The position numbers were made by a program, and so were the translations under genes. Shown here piece after piece: positions 1 through 10,879 of a stretch of 64,000 nt of DNA; the first letter of the stretch is position 1; each line of letters begins with the position of its first letter. The notes below the pieces were generated by a model. That model searched no databases and was not told where the DNA came from. It worked only from the letters and a program-made list of their open reading frames with translations. Source of the DNA: Ariolimax columbianus (lineage: Eukaryota > Mollusca > Gastropoda > Stylommatophora > Arionidae); contig JAVGWX010000005.1 in assembly GCA_036924085.1 (NCBI GenBank), positions 101,429,172-101,493,171 on the forward strand, read 5' to 3'.

Positions 1-94
1 TAGAAGACTGAAGTACAGTGGTATCTTCTGGTGGGCAACGTTAGAGCTAGATATGAGAATAGTAAAATCACTATGAGAGAACCATGAGAGCACC

Positions 95-480
95 ATGAGT
101 GAACCATGCAGAGTTTCACACTGGTTTGAGATTTCCACCGGTGTGCAACAGGAAAGTGTACTATCTGCTCTGCTGTATGGGAGAGTGGGGACGGTATGCA
201 GACTGGATAACGAAGTAGTTAGGGACCACGGAGCTAGTTCGCTCCCCTGGGATGTAATCCCCCCAAAATGGGGACTGAATTGAGATGCATTGGAACGTAT
301 GGCGAAAAGCACCCAGGTGACAACTTGGCCTCAAGAGCGTCGTGGGTGGGGACTTTGGAAATGGATAAGGGTGACATCTAGAAGACGATCAACGACAACC
401 TGTTGGAGGATGCCATACAGTGACGAAACGAACATTTCTCGTATTGCTAATTTTTGAAAGCACATGTAGGTCCAACAGAG
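95..480 (+). pseudogene. Possible non-LTR reverse transcriptase scrap
   Basis: A 62-codon frame from 95 contains GVQQESVLSALLY, which resembles the conserved GVRQG-x-LSPLLF block of non-LTR reverse transcriptases just upstream of the catalytic ADD motif. Nothing after about position 180 in any frame continues the RT domain convincingly, so this would be a short, heavily mutated piece. I infer a retrotransposon scrap. The match rests on about a dozen residues, so chance resemblance is possible. Confidence 0.35.
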
Positions 481-689
481 AGGATCATCTGTGAAGACGA
501 AGACGCTAGAGAGCTACTGAAACCATTTCTATCTACGCCCTTCACCATTTGCTGATAGCGGTTTAGCACCTAAGGTACTGCCAGTTTTGTTTTGACAGCG
601 GCCGTTAAGTCTACTAAATTCGATTTCTGTTAAGATATTCTTAACGTGCTCGACACTGGACACGGGTGTCCGATCTCACTTACTACAGA

Positions 690-800
690 TCAATGGCATT
701 TTTACCAAAAGAACCACGTGAAAAAATCGTGGTCTCGACTGTGATTCGAACCTGCGACCTCCGGCACCCAAGGCGAACACCTTACCTCGAGACCACTGAG
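690..800 (-). repeat. tRNA-like SINE head
   Basis: On the minus strand, 794 to 731 reads as a tRNA-like unit of 64 nt. A perfect 7-bp acceptor-type stem (GGTCTCG / CGAGACC, at 788-794 and 731-737) encloses a B-box-like GGTTCGAATC. It is shorter than a true tRNA (about 72 nt) and lacks a clean T-stem, so I read it as the Pol III promoter head of a SINE rather than a functional tRNA. Confidence 0.55.
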
Positions 801-1105
801 CCTTCTGTCAGCTGAATTCATCAAAAAGAAAATCATGTTTTCGTTGTATTCGCTTACGATCTTTCTCAAGAACAATAGCTGGTCAGTGTGTGGAAAGGAA
901 CTTACCACTTTATACGGATTCATGAAATATAAAAACGTATTTAACAGCTTGGACAAAGAATATCTCTGGAAGTTGCTTAAGCTCTGTGGAGTAGCCTTAA
1001 AGATCTCTAATATACGAGTAATAAAGAAAGTGTATGAAGTTATAACAGATAGACGTCTACAGGTCGAGGAGCTTTCTGAGTAATTTGAGATAACTACTGT
1101 TGTCT

Positions 1106-2022
1106 TCTTCTTCTTCTTCTTCGTACGCAGTCAGACAGTAACCATTATTTTTTTAGAAAAAAAGCGGCGGTCATCCTGAGGCTGTCGACACTGCCATAGA
1201 GCTTGTCTTGCAGTTCCACTGGTGATGGCCACATCTGCTCTCTCTGATCCTCGTATGTCGGGCGGTTCTGCAGCAGATGTTCAGCGGTCATTTTACCGGT
1301 ACCGCACGGGCATTCGTCGGTGCCACCTATCTTCAATTTGTTGAATAGGTGGTACCTCAGTCTATTGTGGCCAGTGCGAAGTCTGAAGACAACGACCTGC
1401 TCTCTTCTGTTCAACTGGTAATAGGCATCGTTTTTGGTGTAACCAGTATGTTCGGTTTCCCATTTGGTCATGTATCTGGCTTTGATAAGCCGTTTTGACT
1501 CTTCGTACGTCATACTGGTATCTGTTTGTGGTAGTCTTGCACCTTCTTTTGCCAGTCTGTCTGCCTCCTCGTTGCCTTGGATGTTGCAGTGTGATGGGAC
1601 CCACTGTACTAGTACCCTTTTTGGTGCGGACTGCTGGCACAGTTGGCAGAGTGCTGCTCTTAAGTCATTAAGCTCAGTGTTTTTCTGGCTTTTTAGCGCT
1701 GTGACTACGGCCAGAGCATCTGTAAGCAGGACTATATGGCTTACATGTTCCTTAAGGGTCACCATTTCTTCCACTGCCGCCCTCAGTGCCTCTGCCTCCG
1801 CTCTGAAATTGCTTGTGTACTTACCAGTAGCGAATGACAGTGTTATGTTTCTGCCATTTGGTAGGTTCAGGAATGCTCCTGCCCCTCCGTTCTGTGTAGT
1901 GTTTGTTACAGAACCGTCGGTGTATGCATGGGTCCAGTCCATGCTTGTGTAGTTTTTCGATATAAAGCTTAGGGTAGTATCTCTCCTTTCTTTTTCAGTC
2001 TGGCAGTTTTTGTTTCCAATAC
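1106..2022 (-). mobile_element. 5'-truncated RNase H LINE, copy 1, with TSD
   Basis: An insertion in minus orientation flanked by a 12-bp direct repeat ctactgttgtct at 1094-1105 and 2023-2034. The 3' end on the minus strand is a (GAA)n tail, seen as ttc repeats at about 1104-1121. The reading frame is open through the whole insert. Truncation at the 5' end plus a microsatellite tail plus a short TSD is the signature of target-primed reverse transcription. Shorter copies of the same family lie at 13980-14135 and 23739-24006. Confidence 0.88.
1145..1942 (-). CDS. RNase H domain and C-terminal zinc region of LINE ORF2 (partial)
   Basis: A 265-residue open frame; the first Met is only an internal codon, since the frame stays open back to the insert edge near 2021. 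It carries a ribonuclease H type 1 domain with the acidic set D9 (YTDGS), E49 (FRAEAEAL), D75 (LLTDA) and D128 (NEEADRLA), plus H118 in VPSHCNIQGNEEAD. RNase H in these elements degrades the RNA of the RNA:DNA hybrid during retrotransposition. After it comes a cysteine-rich C-terminus: C211-x-C213, H222, and R227 where the related copy at 23.8 kb has Cys, so this copy has probably lost a zinc ligand. No RT or endonuclease is present, so it cannot act alone. The stop falls just before the 3' UTR and GAA tail. RNase H-bearing non-LTR clades include I, and I assign it loosely as I-like. Confidence 0.85.
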   Translation of the reverse strand: MDWTHAYTDGSVTNTTQNGGAGAFLNLPNGRNITLSFATGKYTSNFRAEAEALRAAVEEMVTLKEHVSHIVLLTDALAVVTALKSQKNTELNDLRAALCQLCQQSAPKRVLVQWVPSHCNIQGNEEADRLAKEGARLPQTDTSMTYEESKRLIKARYMTKWETEHTGYTKNDAYYQLNRREQVVVFRLRTGHNRLRYHLFNKLKIGGTDECPCGTGKMTAEHLLQNRPTYEDQREQMWPSPVELQDKLYGSVDSLRMTAAFFLKK

Positions 2023-2034
2023 CTACTGTTGTCT

Positions 2035-2400
2035 GATATCATCATTTCTATTTTTCGCTTGTTACTGACTGGATTATAAAGACAACAATATAGAACAACA
2101 GAAATACAATTATATGGTCAGCATAAAAACTTGCTAATCTGAACTTTGCGATGACTTTTTTGTCCCATATCACATGCAAATGCAAGACAAAATAAGTTAA
2201 CGTGATGATATCACACAGACATTGGAAAATGGAACTTGAAATGCACTGAGAAAAAAACAACCTAGAAATTATGAGAATAAATACATGCCAGAAAGTGTTG
2301 AGCGACAGTCTTGCAATAGATGAAATCATTCATGAATTTTGGTAGCAATTTGAACAGAGTAGAAAGTACAGATAAAGATATTCAAATAAGATGACAAAAG
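2035..2400. other. Unannotated AT-rich stretch
   Basis: I see no coding similarity, repeat or RNA in this interval. The 93-codon minus-strand frame here has an AT-biased, hydrophobic composition and no recognisable family. Confidence 0.5.
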
Positions 2401-2690
2401 ATGTGATTAGATTATAGTGAATTAAGACACTTATGTACATTAACAAAACTTAATCCACCACAAAAGCACACACGAAGAAGAGAGCTGCAGGTAAATACAC
2501 AGGAAATAAGAGACGTGCACAGACCTGGAGATAAACGTAAAGGAAATGAAAGACATGTACAGAACAGGCGTAAAATATCCCAGAAATAGTGACAACATGG
2601 ACACAGCTGGAGCGGATGGCTCAAGACACGAGAACCTGGCGTACATTTGTTGAAGACCTTTAGTTAATACGATGCTGATCATGTTTTTAT
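2400..2690 (+). pseudogene. LINE ORF2 3'-end fragment
   Basis: Across 2590-2670 the + strand reads, with small frame changes, WTQLERMAQDTRTWRTFVEDL. This resembles the terminal segment of endonuclease-reverse transcriptase LINE proteins, where a W-x-x-x-E-x-x-A-x-D-R-x-x-W-R motif precedes the stop. The same terminal motif recurs at 8.6 kb and 58.2 kb. The upstream 190 bases are too decayed to align. No TSD was found. The fragment is non-functional. Confidence 0.5.
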
Positions 2691-3125
2691 TGGTAGATTA
2701 GCGATTTCTCTAGGTAGACTTGGGTATCAGAGTGTCTGAATTTTTAGTTACCTCCAGTCATGCAACTGGTCTAAGTTATCTCGAGACCAGAGAGTGAGTT
2801 TGGCGACCAGCGCCGTTTCTGCCTCATTATAATCCAAATACAGCACAAACCACGTCATCAAGATATAAAGTAAGCGTCTGATGATGTCGCCGTCGTTGTC
2901 GTGGACAACTAACCAATTATATAATCTTATGTGGTATGTAAGCATATACATATACACATACACACGAGGCGTGTTCAAATGATACCGGACCAAACTGCAA
3001 CAAGTGAACATACGTACGATGCGCATGATGAATCACTTATGATGTAAACAGCACATACCTACCGTCAAGTTTGCAAAATTGTATTATCCTCTGACTCATA
3101 GTTTCTTCAGCAGAGCGTTGAAAAC

Positions 3126-4530
3126 ATGGCGGGTGGGATACGGAATCCGTCCAGAGTTGATCAGGAAGCGGTGATTAAGTTTTTAACAGCTGAAGGATGT
3201 CGACTAGTTGACATTCATCGCAGTATGCAGGCAGTGTATGGCGATAAAAGTGTGTCCAAAACAACAGTGAAGAACTGGACAACGATATCTAAAAAAGGAC
3301 CTGAGACCAGGTCAGGCGCATATTGTTGCGTCATAAGATGCCATCGCCAACATTGATGCAGCAATTCGGATGGACCGTCGCCGAAGCTTACGTTTGCTAG
3401 CAGAGGAATTCGCTGTGCCGCTAGGGACAGTTCAAATGGTGGTTAGGAAGAAACTGAAGTATCGGATGGTGTGTTCACAATGGGTACCTCGGTTGCTGAC
3501 CAACCGCCATTAGGAAGAACGCATGGGATGGAGTTTGAACCACTTGCTGCGAAACGAAGAGGAGGGTGACTCGTTTCTATTGCTCATAGTCGCATGTGAT
3601 GATTCGTGGTGCCACGATTTTGAGTCGAGCAGTAACACTGCTAACATACAATGGAAACATCCCGGATCACCGGAACCACAAAAATTCAAGTCACACATTT
3701 CCGCTGGTAAGGTTATTCTGACTGTTTTTTTTTTACCAAGAGAGACTTTTGTTGGTAGACTTTAAAGAGCCTGACGTGAACATCAGTGCCATCCGCTACA
3801 ATGAAACACTAGACAAACTGCATACAGCAATCAAGAATAAAGGACCCGGCACACTTTTGCGTTGTCTGATTCTGTGGCATGACAATGCACGTCCACATGT
3901 CGCGAAAATTGTTGAAAAAGCGTTAGCCCTGAAAAGGTGGGACGCAATGCTACACCCATCCTATAGCCCCCATATATCCCATTGTGACTTCCGAGGTCTT
4001 TGTGTATGACAAGGACACGAATAGCACCACTGCCCACAGATAGCATGCCGCAAGAGGAAACTAACTGTGTGACATGGCATACCACCGGCCATGGTTAAGT
4101 GGTTTGTTTATAGAGCAGCATAGATGGCGATTAACAGGCTGCGGGTTTACTTTGCTCTAGTGTCTGAGTCTATTAAAATGGAATAGTACATCGGGTAACC
4201 ACCCTCTCCGCCCTCCGTAAGCGCTTGTCCCAACACTGCAGAGTATTAAGCTGCTCGAGCCTAGCCCGCTAAGCAGGAAATCTTTCTCCCGGTTACATCC
4301 AGCTCATACCAGCTAGGACCCGCATAGGGAAATTTCTGTCCTTGTAGAAGTACAGGTCGACTAAGAACTAAGAACTTAAAAATATTTTTGAAGGGACAAA
4401 GATTCGTCTCCGATGCAGACGTCATTGCCTCGGTGACCAAGTGGTTCAAAGAGCAGCCAATGTCATTTATTCGCCATCTACCCAAGCAGTGGAATGCGTG
4501 TCTGAATGTCTTTGGCGACTTTTTCTAACT
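3126..4530 (+). pseudogene. Mariner transposase pseudogene
   Basis: This would encode the cut-and-paste transposase of the mariner family. The frame opens at 3126 with an N-terminal helix-turn-helix region (DQEAVIKFLTAEGCRLVDIH). It shifts near 3290 to a frame containing PGQAHIVAS, a stop, then DAIANIDAAIR, and continues as ACDDSWCHDFE (first catalytic Asp), HISAGKVILTVFF, and LWHDNARPHV (second Asp) near 3880. Then follows SYSPHISHCDF, whose Asp lies 34 residues after the second, the mariner D,D34D spacing. After the nested insertion the C-terminus resumes at about 4385 (FLKGQRFVSDADVIASVTKWFKEQP in two blocks, to FGDFF and a stop near 4528). The Asp triad is recognisable, but stops, at least two frameshifts and the insertion make it dead. 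Confidence 0.85.
4010..4385 (+). repeat. SINE-like element nested in the mariner
   Basis: It interrupts transposase coding between HCDF and LKGQRF. The same element lies in the opposite orientation at about 32090-32350; shared landmarks include gtctgagtctattaaaatg, cttgtcccaac and gctcgagcctagc, and both end in an actaag-type short tail. The 5' part here holds a possible A-box (ggttaagtggtt) and a gcgggttt block. The exact left edge and TSD were not resolved. Confidence 0.65.
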
Positions 4531-4651
4531 AACACCGTGTCATGCTTGCTTCAAAACAATTGCTATAATTAATTATGTCACACCAGATGATGCAGCTTTC
4601 ATAAAGTTTGTAATAAAGCTACTGGGTCCGGTTTCAGTTGAACATGCCCCG

Positions 4652-4655
4652 TATA

Positions 4656-4735
<80 letters not shown>
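4652..4735. repeat. (TA)n microsatellite
   Basis: An almost pure TA dinucleotide run of about 80 bases at the right edge of the mariner element, which inserts at TA dinucleotides. The short open frame through it is an artefact of the repeat. Confidence 0.95.
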
Positions 4736-4737
<2 letters not shown>

Positions 4738-5035
4738 GTATTTACTATGTTTGCGATCTGTATGCATGTGTATGCTATGTCTTGGACATGAATGTGGTCT
4801 ATTTGAATGTATATGCTATGTCTTGGACATATATGCATGCACGTGATCTGTTTGAATGTATGTGCAATGTATGCATGTATGTATTATGTATGTGATCTGT
4901 TTGAATGTGCGTGTAATGTATGTATGCATGTGCTATGTATGCATGTGTGTGCTATGCGTGTGCTATGTACATGATCTGTGTGCATGTGTTTGCTACGTAT
5001 GGGATCTAGATGAATGTGTGTGCTATATGATATAA
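4736..5035. repeat. Degenerate tgtatg/gatctg-rich repeat
   Basis: Irregular repeats built on gtatgcatgtg, gctatg and gatctgtttgaatg, with a loose 30-50 base spacing. It looks like an old, decayed minisatellite or microsatellite flank. Confidence 0.6.
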
Positions 5036-6760
5036 CTTCCTAACTAGCTGCACGTGATTTTATACAGGCTTCCTGTAAAGGAGCAAGTTAAAGTCGACTT
5101 ACCCTGGATGTGGAACGAAAGGGAGACAAGAAGGAAAAGTAGCGATTACAAATTTGCGAGCTCTCTAATTGAAAGGGTAACTTGAACGGTACCTTACAAC
5201 ATGTCTGCTTCCTGACAGAGGCAAATAAAATCCCACGCCAACGAGACATCACGAGACTAATGAAGATATCATGTGACGTGAAGCATCTGAGAGTCAGCCG
5301 ATGACCCTCTGGCGTTATTTTGATAATTGTGCACCCGACCCAATTTTTGGCTTTTCCCAGTTCTCAACAGTTCTTTTTGAGTAGCTTCTGCCAGAATTCA
5401 TTGCCCGCTGTTCCGTGTTTTCTGGTGTATGCCTGAGGCGATCCGAGCAATGACTTGAGATTTTATATTTTGTAACTAAGGTTACTAGTGTTTTCTCTGG
5501 AACAGTAGTCGCCCACTCAAATGTATCTGCTTGTCTTTTACAGAGTCAATAGCCACGAGGCCTCAATCTCTCTTAGCAAACGGCTGCTAATAGTTTTTTC
5601 AGCTGCCTGGTTATGGCATGTTATGTTGTACAGAATCGAAATAACTGCAATCCGGCCAGACTTAAAGGTGCGTAGTGTCTCACAATTGGCAAAGGATCTG
5701 AATACTGTTGCTTCCTAAATCTCGTTGGCTGTTCTGCGCTCTCAGCCGTCTCTCCCTATTTTGTCCTTTCAGATGTCTCTCTTTGTTCGAGTCATATTTG
5801 GAATCAAACCTATGTAACCTGCCAATTGTTAGTTCATCAAATAGACTGTCATTGCGTGACAAACTGTCATTAGATTTCTGAATGTCTTCGACCTCCCCCC
5901 CCCCCTCTCTCCCCCCCCCCCCCCCCCCCCAAACCCGCTATGTCTCCCACGATTTGGTGTGCATTACAGGAAGTTGATTGAAGTGGAAAACAGCCTATTT
6001 TCAGGGAACGCTACAGGGAAGAGAGATTGTGGTCTCGGTCAGTGTATTGTGCCTGACCCTGACGCGACGTCCTGGTCAGTGCCTGACTGGACTAGCGTCC
6101 CAGTTCCCCACTTCTATCGGAGGTAAAATAACAACGTATCTCGTACAATGCTTGGCAACTTCAGTGACAACCGACCTTTATTCCTCAACTATATAACTCT
6201 TTCAGAAATGGACGTAAATGCCGTTGGGATATTTTGTTGTGATATTATAAGAGTTGCGTGGAGAGATGTTGATGCTGTATATACGTTGTAAATAGTCTAG
6301 TGTTTTATTGGCGCTGAGAGTTGAGAGTTAGATTGGTTTGATCAGCCATCTACAAACTCTCTCTAGGATTGACAGATGACATTGTTGTCCTATTCGGAAA
6401 CGATGGGCAAACAACATGGATGTCTCCTATTTGTGATGGCTTATGTGCTCTGACATAACCGAAGATTTTTATTTGTTGATGAAAAGGTTCTACTTTCGTC
6501 GAGAGAATTGGAACCCCCGTAACGAAGAACAACATGATGGGACGCATAACGACAAATTAGATAACTCAGGGGATGCACTACACCAGAGCTCTTCAGCCTG
6601 GACACTACCGCCCACTAGCGGGCAATTTTAACTTTCACGTGAGCGGTTGCAGAATAATTACATTCTGTATAAAAACATTTGATTATTATGGCAATGCAGA
6701 GGCTACAAAACCTTGGGAAATTATAGCAAAATTCTCGCAGACCAACAAAAGTGAGAATTA
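5036..6760. other. Unannotated region with a poly-C tract
   Basis: No gene or known repeat is recognised. A C-rich tract lies at about 5896-5930. At 6040-6100 there is one isolated unit resembling the gcctgaccctgac motif of the 37-bp dispersed minisatellite (see 29.0 kb). All open frames are 75 codons or shorter and without family resemblance. Confidence 0.5.
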
Positions 6761-7090
6761 TGAGAACCTCTGTTTTTCCCGTGGCAGCATACGGCTGTAA
6801 AACATGGACAGTTATCCAAACTTCAAGAAAGAGAATCGAGTCTTAGATTACCATGGACAGAAAAAAAAGAATGCCGACATTCGACAAGAGTTTGGCATAA
6901 AGGAGAACTGGTTCATAAATACCATCAAGAACCAAAAAAATGAAATATTTTAGCCACATCAAAAGACCCAACAGTCTTGAGATAACATTACTGGAAGTTA
7001 TGGTGCCAGGTAAAAGTGGCAGAGACAGAAAATTTACCTCCAAGAAAGTTATAAAAGAGGGCGCCAAGAATAAAAGGATTGACGAGCCCG
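6760..7090 (+). pseudogene. LINE ORF2 C-terminal fragment
   Basis: The + strand reads AAYGCKTWTV near 6787, matching the YGCETWT block after the RT thumb in endonuclease-RT LINEs. Then come WTEKKRMPTF, INTIKNQKMKYFSHIKR and LLEVMVPGKSGRDR, the usual order of this C-terminal region, where the family has MKYFGHIxR and GxRGRGRxR. Frameshifts occur around 6880 and 6935. It is a decayed fragment without RT catalytic residues. Confidence 0.7.
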
Positions 7091-8075
7091 GCACTACACT
7101 AGAACGTGCTTACCCTCCTGATAAAGACGGTTTTATCGAAACGTGCTGATCTGTCGCTTTATTTACATAAAATTGTTGTATACGATATTTGGTTCTAAAT
7201 GCTGTTTTAGCCAGGGTTGGGGTTGAGGATGAACTCTCAACACCAACTAAATGCTCCCATGCGCAAGTCTCATATAATCTTTGACAACAGTGTCCATCTC
7301 CTGGCCTTCGCACGGCAGAACTGTTTTGACTAATAGGAGAAGGGGCGGAAGGCGAGCCACTGGTGCCTTAAATCCAGTAGTTTCGGGCAGATGGAGCTCG
7401 AAAGCCTAGGAAGGCAGGTCTAAGAGAAGGAAAACTCTGATTTCAAACCATCTGAAGTCTTGCAGATAGGACTCTGGCGTATCTTGTCGGGTTTTGTCAG
7501 ATATGGATGTTGAACCTGTTTTCTGAAAACTCTGAAAGTTTGTCAGCGTCTACGAAACCGACAACCGACGATGTGCGAATGAGCACATGCAGAAGGATAT
7601 AATGCCTAATCCTAGAACTAAGAAAGGTATCCTCAGCTGAGCGTCGTGGCAGGGCAGACCAGGCCCTTAGATTAGCGGCTGGTCTAGGAGTGAAGGCCCG
7701 ACAGGTGAACAGATAGAACATTGCTCTGTTCATCCGGCAGTTTCTGCAGCTTGCCTTGTTCCAAATGTATTGGTATCACCTTTCCCTTGGAGCAAACAAG
7801 GCAGACCGATAGAGGGACTGCATGGACACCACATGACTTTATATTTCTGCCCGGGCTTTGTGCTAAAAGCACAATTACTATCTCCAGACAAGAAGAAAAG
7901 AGCCAATGATAAGGTATTTAAAATTTGATAAAACAACTTAATGGTCAACACTTTCACAAACACGTGGTTCATCTGTCCAATTACTACAATCATGTGGACA
8001 ATAAATTCGCGCACTTGGAGAGAGGCCCAAAACAATTTTTACGGAGAACGCTTAGAACAAAAATATAGATTATAA
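7091..8075. other. Unannotated region
   Basis: Several frames of 60-100 codons occur on both strands, but none resembles a family I recognise and none shows splice or start context that would support a gene. Confidence 0.4.
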
Positions 8076-8077
8076 GA

Positions 8078-8735
8078 ATAAATGCAACTAAAGGCAAATC
8101 ATATTGTGTTGGAAGACAGGCAGCTACAAGATGTGATATCGCACTTAAATTTTGCTAGCAATATAGACAAAGTTGCAAGTATAGATACAGATATCAAAAT
8201 AAGAATACACAAGCAGAAGAGCTTACAATGCATTGTGGTAATTATTAAAATTAAAAGAAGTTAGGCCCAACGCAACAATAGAAGACTTTAACTCCAATGT
8301 AAAACGTTCATTATATTGTATGGCTCTGAAACATGGACAGCAACAAAAACAACAACGATAAAGTTTCAGACTTTCTTAAACGAAGGTCTAGCAAAATAAA
8401 GATAATGAAATGGTATGATAAGATGACTAATGAGAAATGTTGGAAAGAAGCAGACGGATATCAGCGGAACATGACGTCAGGAGAAAAGGCGGATGTTAAA
8501 AAGAGCAGATTTTATCATGAAACCAGCCGATGGCATTACAAGAGGATCTCTAAGGACAACAGAAGTAGAAGCAGACCAAATCACACGTGGATAAGAGAGC
8601 TCGAGACAGGAAACGGGGAAGACGTGCACAGAGCTGGAACGTATGGTTCAGGTCATAATAACTTTGGTATGCATTTGTTGAAGACCTGTGCTTCACAGAG
8701 AGCTGAAATGTTTTGATTGATTGATAATTTATTGA
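8078..8735 (+). pseudogene. LINE ORF2 RT thumb to C-terminus fragment
   Basis: The frame opens with VLEDRQLQDV and reaches IDTDIKIRIHK, which matches the thumb block GGTDTDIKIRIGKARAAF of endonuclease-RT LINEs. Next comes LQCKTFIILYGSETWTATK near 8300, then KTTTIKFQTFL and, at about 8620-8680 in another frame, a terminal TELERM-x(n)-FVED-like block. Several stops and frameshifts make it non-functional. The same family appears at 27.0-27.5, 51.0-51.4 and 2.4 kb. The order of motifs is conserved, so family assignment is firm although clade (RTE- or L1-like) is not. Confidence 0.75.
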
Positions 8736-8879
8736 TCGATATTTCCCCCTCTAAAATTGTTCACTTGTGTCGATCATTGTCCCTTTACCTTTATATTACG
8801 TTGAATCTGTTTTGTCAATGCTGATACTACAACTGTTTCTAAATTAAAACGAGAAACGCTTGTTCCACAACCTTGTTGA

Positions 8880-9283
8880 CCGTTATTCCCCAGCATAGGT
8901 AAATTGATGTGGGTTATCAGGAACCGCTATTCCCCCACACTGGTAAAGTGATGTGGGTTATCAGGAACCGCTATTCCCCCACACTGGTAAATTGATGTGG
9001 GTTATCAGGAATCGTTATTCCCCCACACTGCTAAAGTGATGTGGGTTATCAGGAACCGTTATTCCCCCACACTGGTAAAGTGATGTGGGTTATCAGGAAC
9101 CGCTATTCCCCCACACTGGTAAATTGATGTGGGTTATCAGGAACCGTTATTCCCCCACACTGGTAAAGTGATGTGGGTTATCAGGAACCGTTATTCCCCC
9201 ACACTGGTAAAGTGAAATGGGTTATCAGGAACCGCTATTCCCACACTCTGATAAAGTGATGTGGGTTATCAGGAACCGTTATT
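8880..9283. repeat. 44-bp minisatellite, about 9 copies
   Basis: Units begin with gaaccgttattcccccacac and continue to gatgtgggttatcag. Each unit contains a short inverted repeat, cccaca ... tgtggg, around a loop of about 12 bases. Copies differ at a few positions (g/t in tggtaaagtg/attg; cgcta/cgtta). Confidence 0.95.
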
Positions 9284-9319
9284 AACAGAACGTCACGTTG
9301 TAAGTTATCAAGAAAATGA

Positions 9320-9730
9320 TGATGAAATTGTAAATTAATGAATTAAGGGATGAATGAATGAATTAATGAATGAAGAAAAGAATAAATTAATGAGGAAATT
9401 TATGAAATAAGGATCAATGGAAAAAGAGATTTCGTGAGGGAGTGAGTGAATGAATGAGGAAGTGAATGAAGGAAGGGGTGACAGAATTAGTGCAGGAACG
9501 ACAAAACTAATGGATGATGGAATAAATGAAAGAATAAATGTGTTAAGGAGTGAATGAATGAAATGAAGAAAGAATAAAAAAAGCGAATGGATAAATTAGG
9601 TAATAAATTGAAGGAATGAATGAATGAATACAAAAATGAATGAAAAAGTTAATCAATGAAGAAATGTTTGAATGGTTGAATGAATGAGTGAATACATGAA
9701 TAGAGTTAAAATGAACAAATAAAGTAATGA
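9320..9730. repeat. Degenerate (GAAT/TGAA)n tetranucleotide tract
   Basis: About 400 bases of imperfect gaat/tgaa tetranucleotides interrupted by aaag and ggaa. The overlapping minus-strand frame rich in His, Ser, Phe and Ile is an artefact of this repeat. Confidence 0.85.
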
Positions 9731-10240
9731 GACAATCATAACACATGTAGTTGTGGAAGGCGTTGTCCATCAAGATGACGACTAGTTGTGACACTTGATG
9801 ATGATTTTCATTCTCAACATCAATTGGCCTAGTAATAGTTTGTCCCAATGGTTCATACGAGTTAACAGTGATCTCATAATATTGCGTCTTTGTAATATGC
9901 TTTAATTTGATTTCTTAGATATCCGACTTGTAGGTCGCACACGTCTCTGTGATCACATTTCTGTTGCTAAGATACGGGAACGTTAGAGTGAATGACCCGT
10001 TTTTCTATGGATTGGAAGAAGAGGAAGACCTAGAATAAAAATAGGTAGTGTTTATCTCCAGCAAACCCCAGACACCCACCTCGACCGTAACCCATTCAAA
10101 CCCTCGACCCTACTTCTCAGCAAGACTATATTCTTTATTGAGACTCAGATAAACCCCTTGTATCGACAACATCTTAATACTATTGACGTACTTTTGCTTG
10201 GTAAATCTTTCCTAATTTAAATATAGCAGGAGCTGTATTC
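9731..10240. other. Unannotated region
   Basis: Nothing recognisable on either strand. Confidence 0.4.
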
Positions 10241-10289
10241 GAAATGTGAGTTATATTTTGAGATGTCTTATTCCGACTTGGTTAGTCTA

Positions 10290-10750
10290 TTCTTATCTCC
10301 TCTGGAGTGTAGAGGTTTATCCTAGAGAATACTAGACGTTTTTGCCAATTGTCTACTACCGCGGAGTGTAGAGGTTTGTCTGAGATAACACTAGACTATT
10401 CTGTGAATTGTCTACTGTCCTGGAGTGTAGATGTTAGTCTGAGATAACAATAGACTATTCTGTCAATTGTCTACTACCTCGGCGAGTAGAGGTTTGTCTG
10501 AGATAACACTGGACTATTCTGTCAATTGTCTACTATCCTGGAGTGTAAAGGTTTATCCTAGAGAATACTAGACGTTTTTGTCAATTGTCTACTACCGCGG
10601 AGTGTAGAGGTTTGTCTGAGATAACACTGGACTATTCTGTCAATTGTCTACTACCCTGAAGTGTAGAGGTTATTCTGAGATAACACTTGTCCACTTCATC
10701 TGATGTCTTTTATCATGGAATGCAGTGGTTTGTCAGAGAGAACACCAGAC
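10290..10750. repeat. 59-bp minisatellite, about 7 copies
   Basis: Successive starts of gtctactacc lie 59 bases apart, e.g. about 10351 and 10410. Unit landmarks are gagtgtagaggtttgtctga and gataacactagactattctg. Units at both edges are degenerate. Confidence 0.9.
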
Positions 10751-10879
10751 TGTTCAATCAGCTGTCTTCACCCTGGCCTGGCTCCAGTCTAGACTTCTGT
10801 AACCTGAAGACTGCCTTATGTTGACATCCCGCTCTTACCGGTGGTGTTCAACATTCACACAGTAAAAGTGACAATATTC

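Larger units (their letters stand above)
2962..4652 (+). mobile_element. Mariner transposon, decayed, interrupted by a SINE
   Basis: The terminal inverted repeats are visible. The left end at about 2962-2998 begins acgaggcgtgttcaaatgat. The right end at 4621-4652 on the complement begins acggggcatgttcaactgaa, and both continue with an accggacc block. Flanks are TA-rich, as expected for TA target duplication. A mariner transposase pseudogene fills the interior and is itself split by a SINE-like insertion at about 4010-4385. The right edge abuts a (TA)n tract. Confidence 0.85.

Noticed and set aside
731..794. Candidate tRNA gene with 7-bp acceptor stem
   Set aside because: Only 64 nt, without a proper T-stem or anticodon arm; better explained as a SINE head.
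8880..9283. Possible CRISPR-like array of 44-bp repeats
   Set aside because: Units are contiguous with no variable spacers, and the window is eukaryotic.
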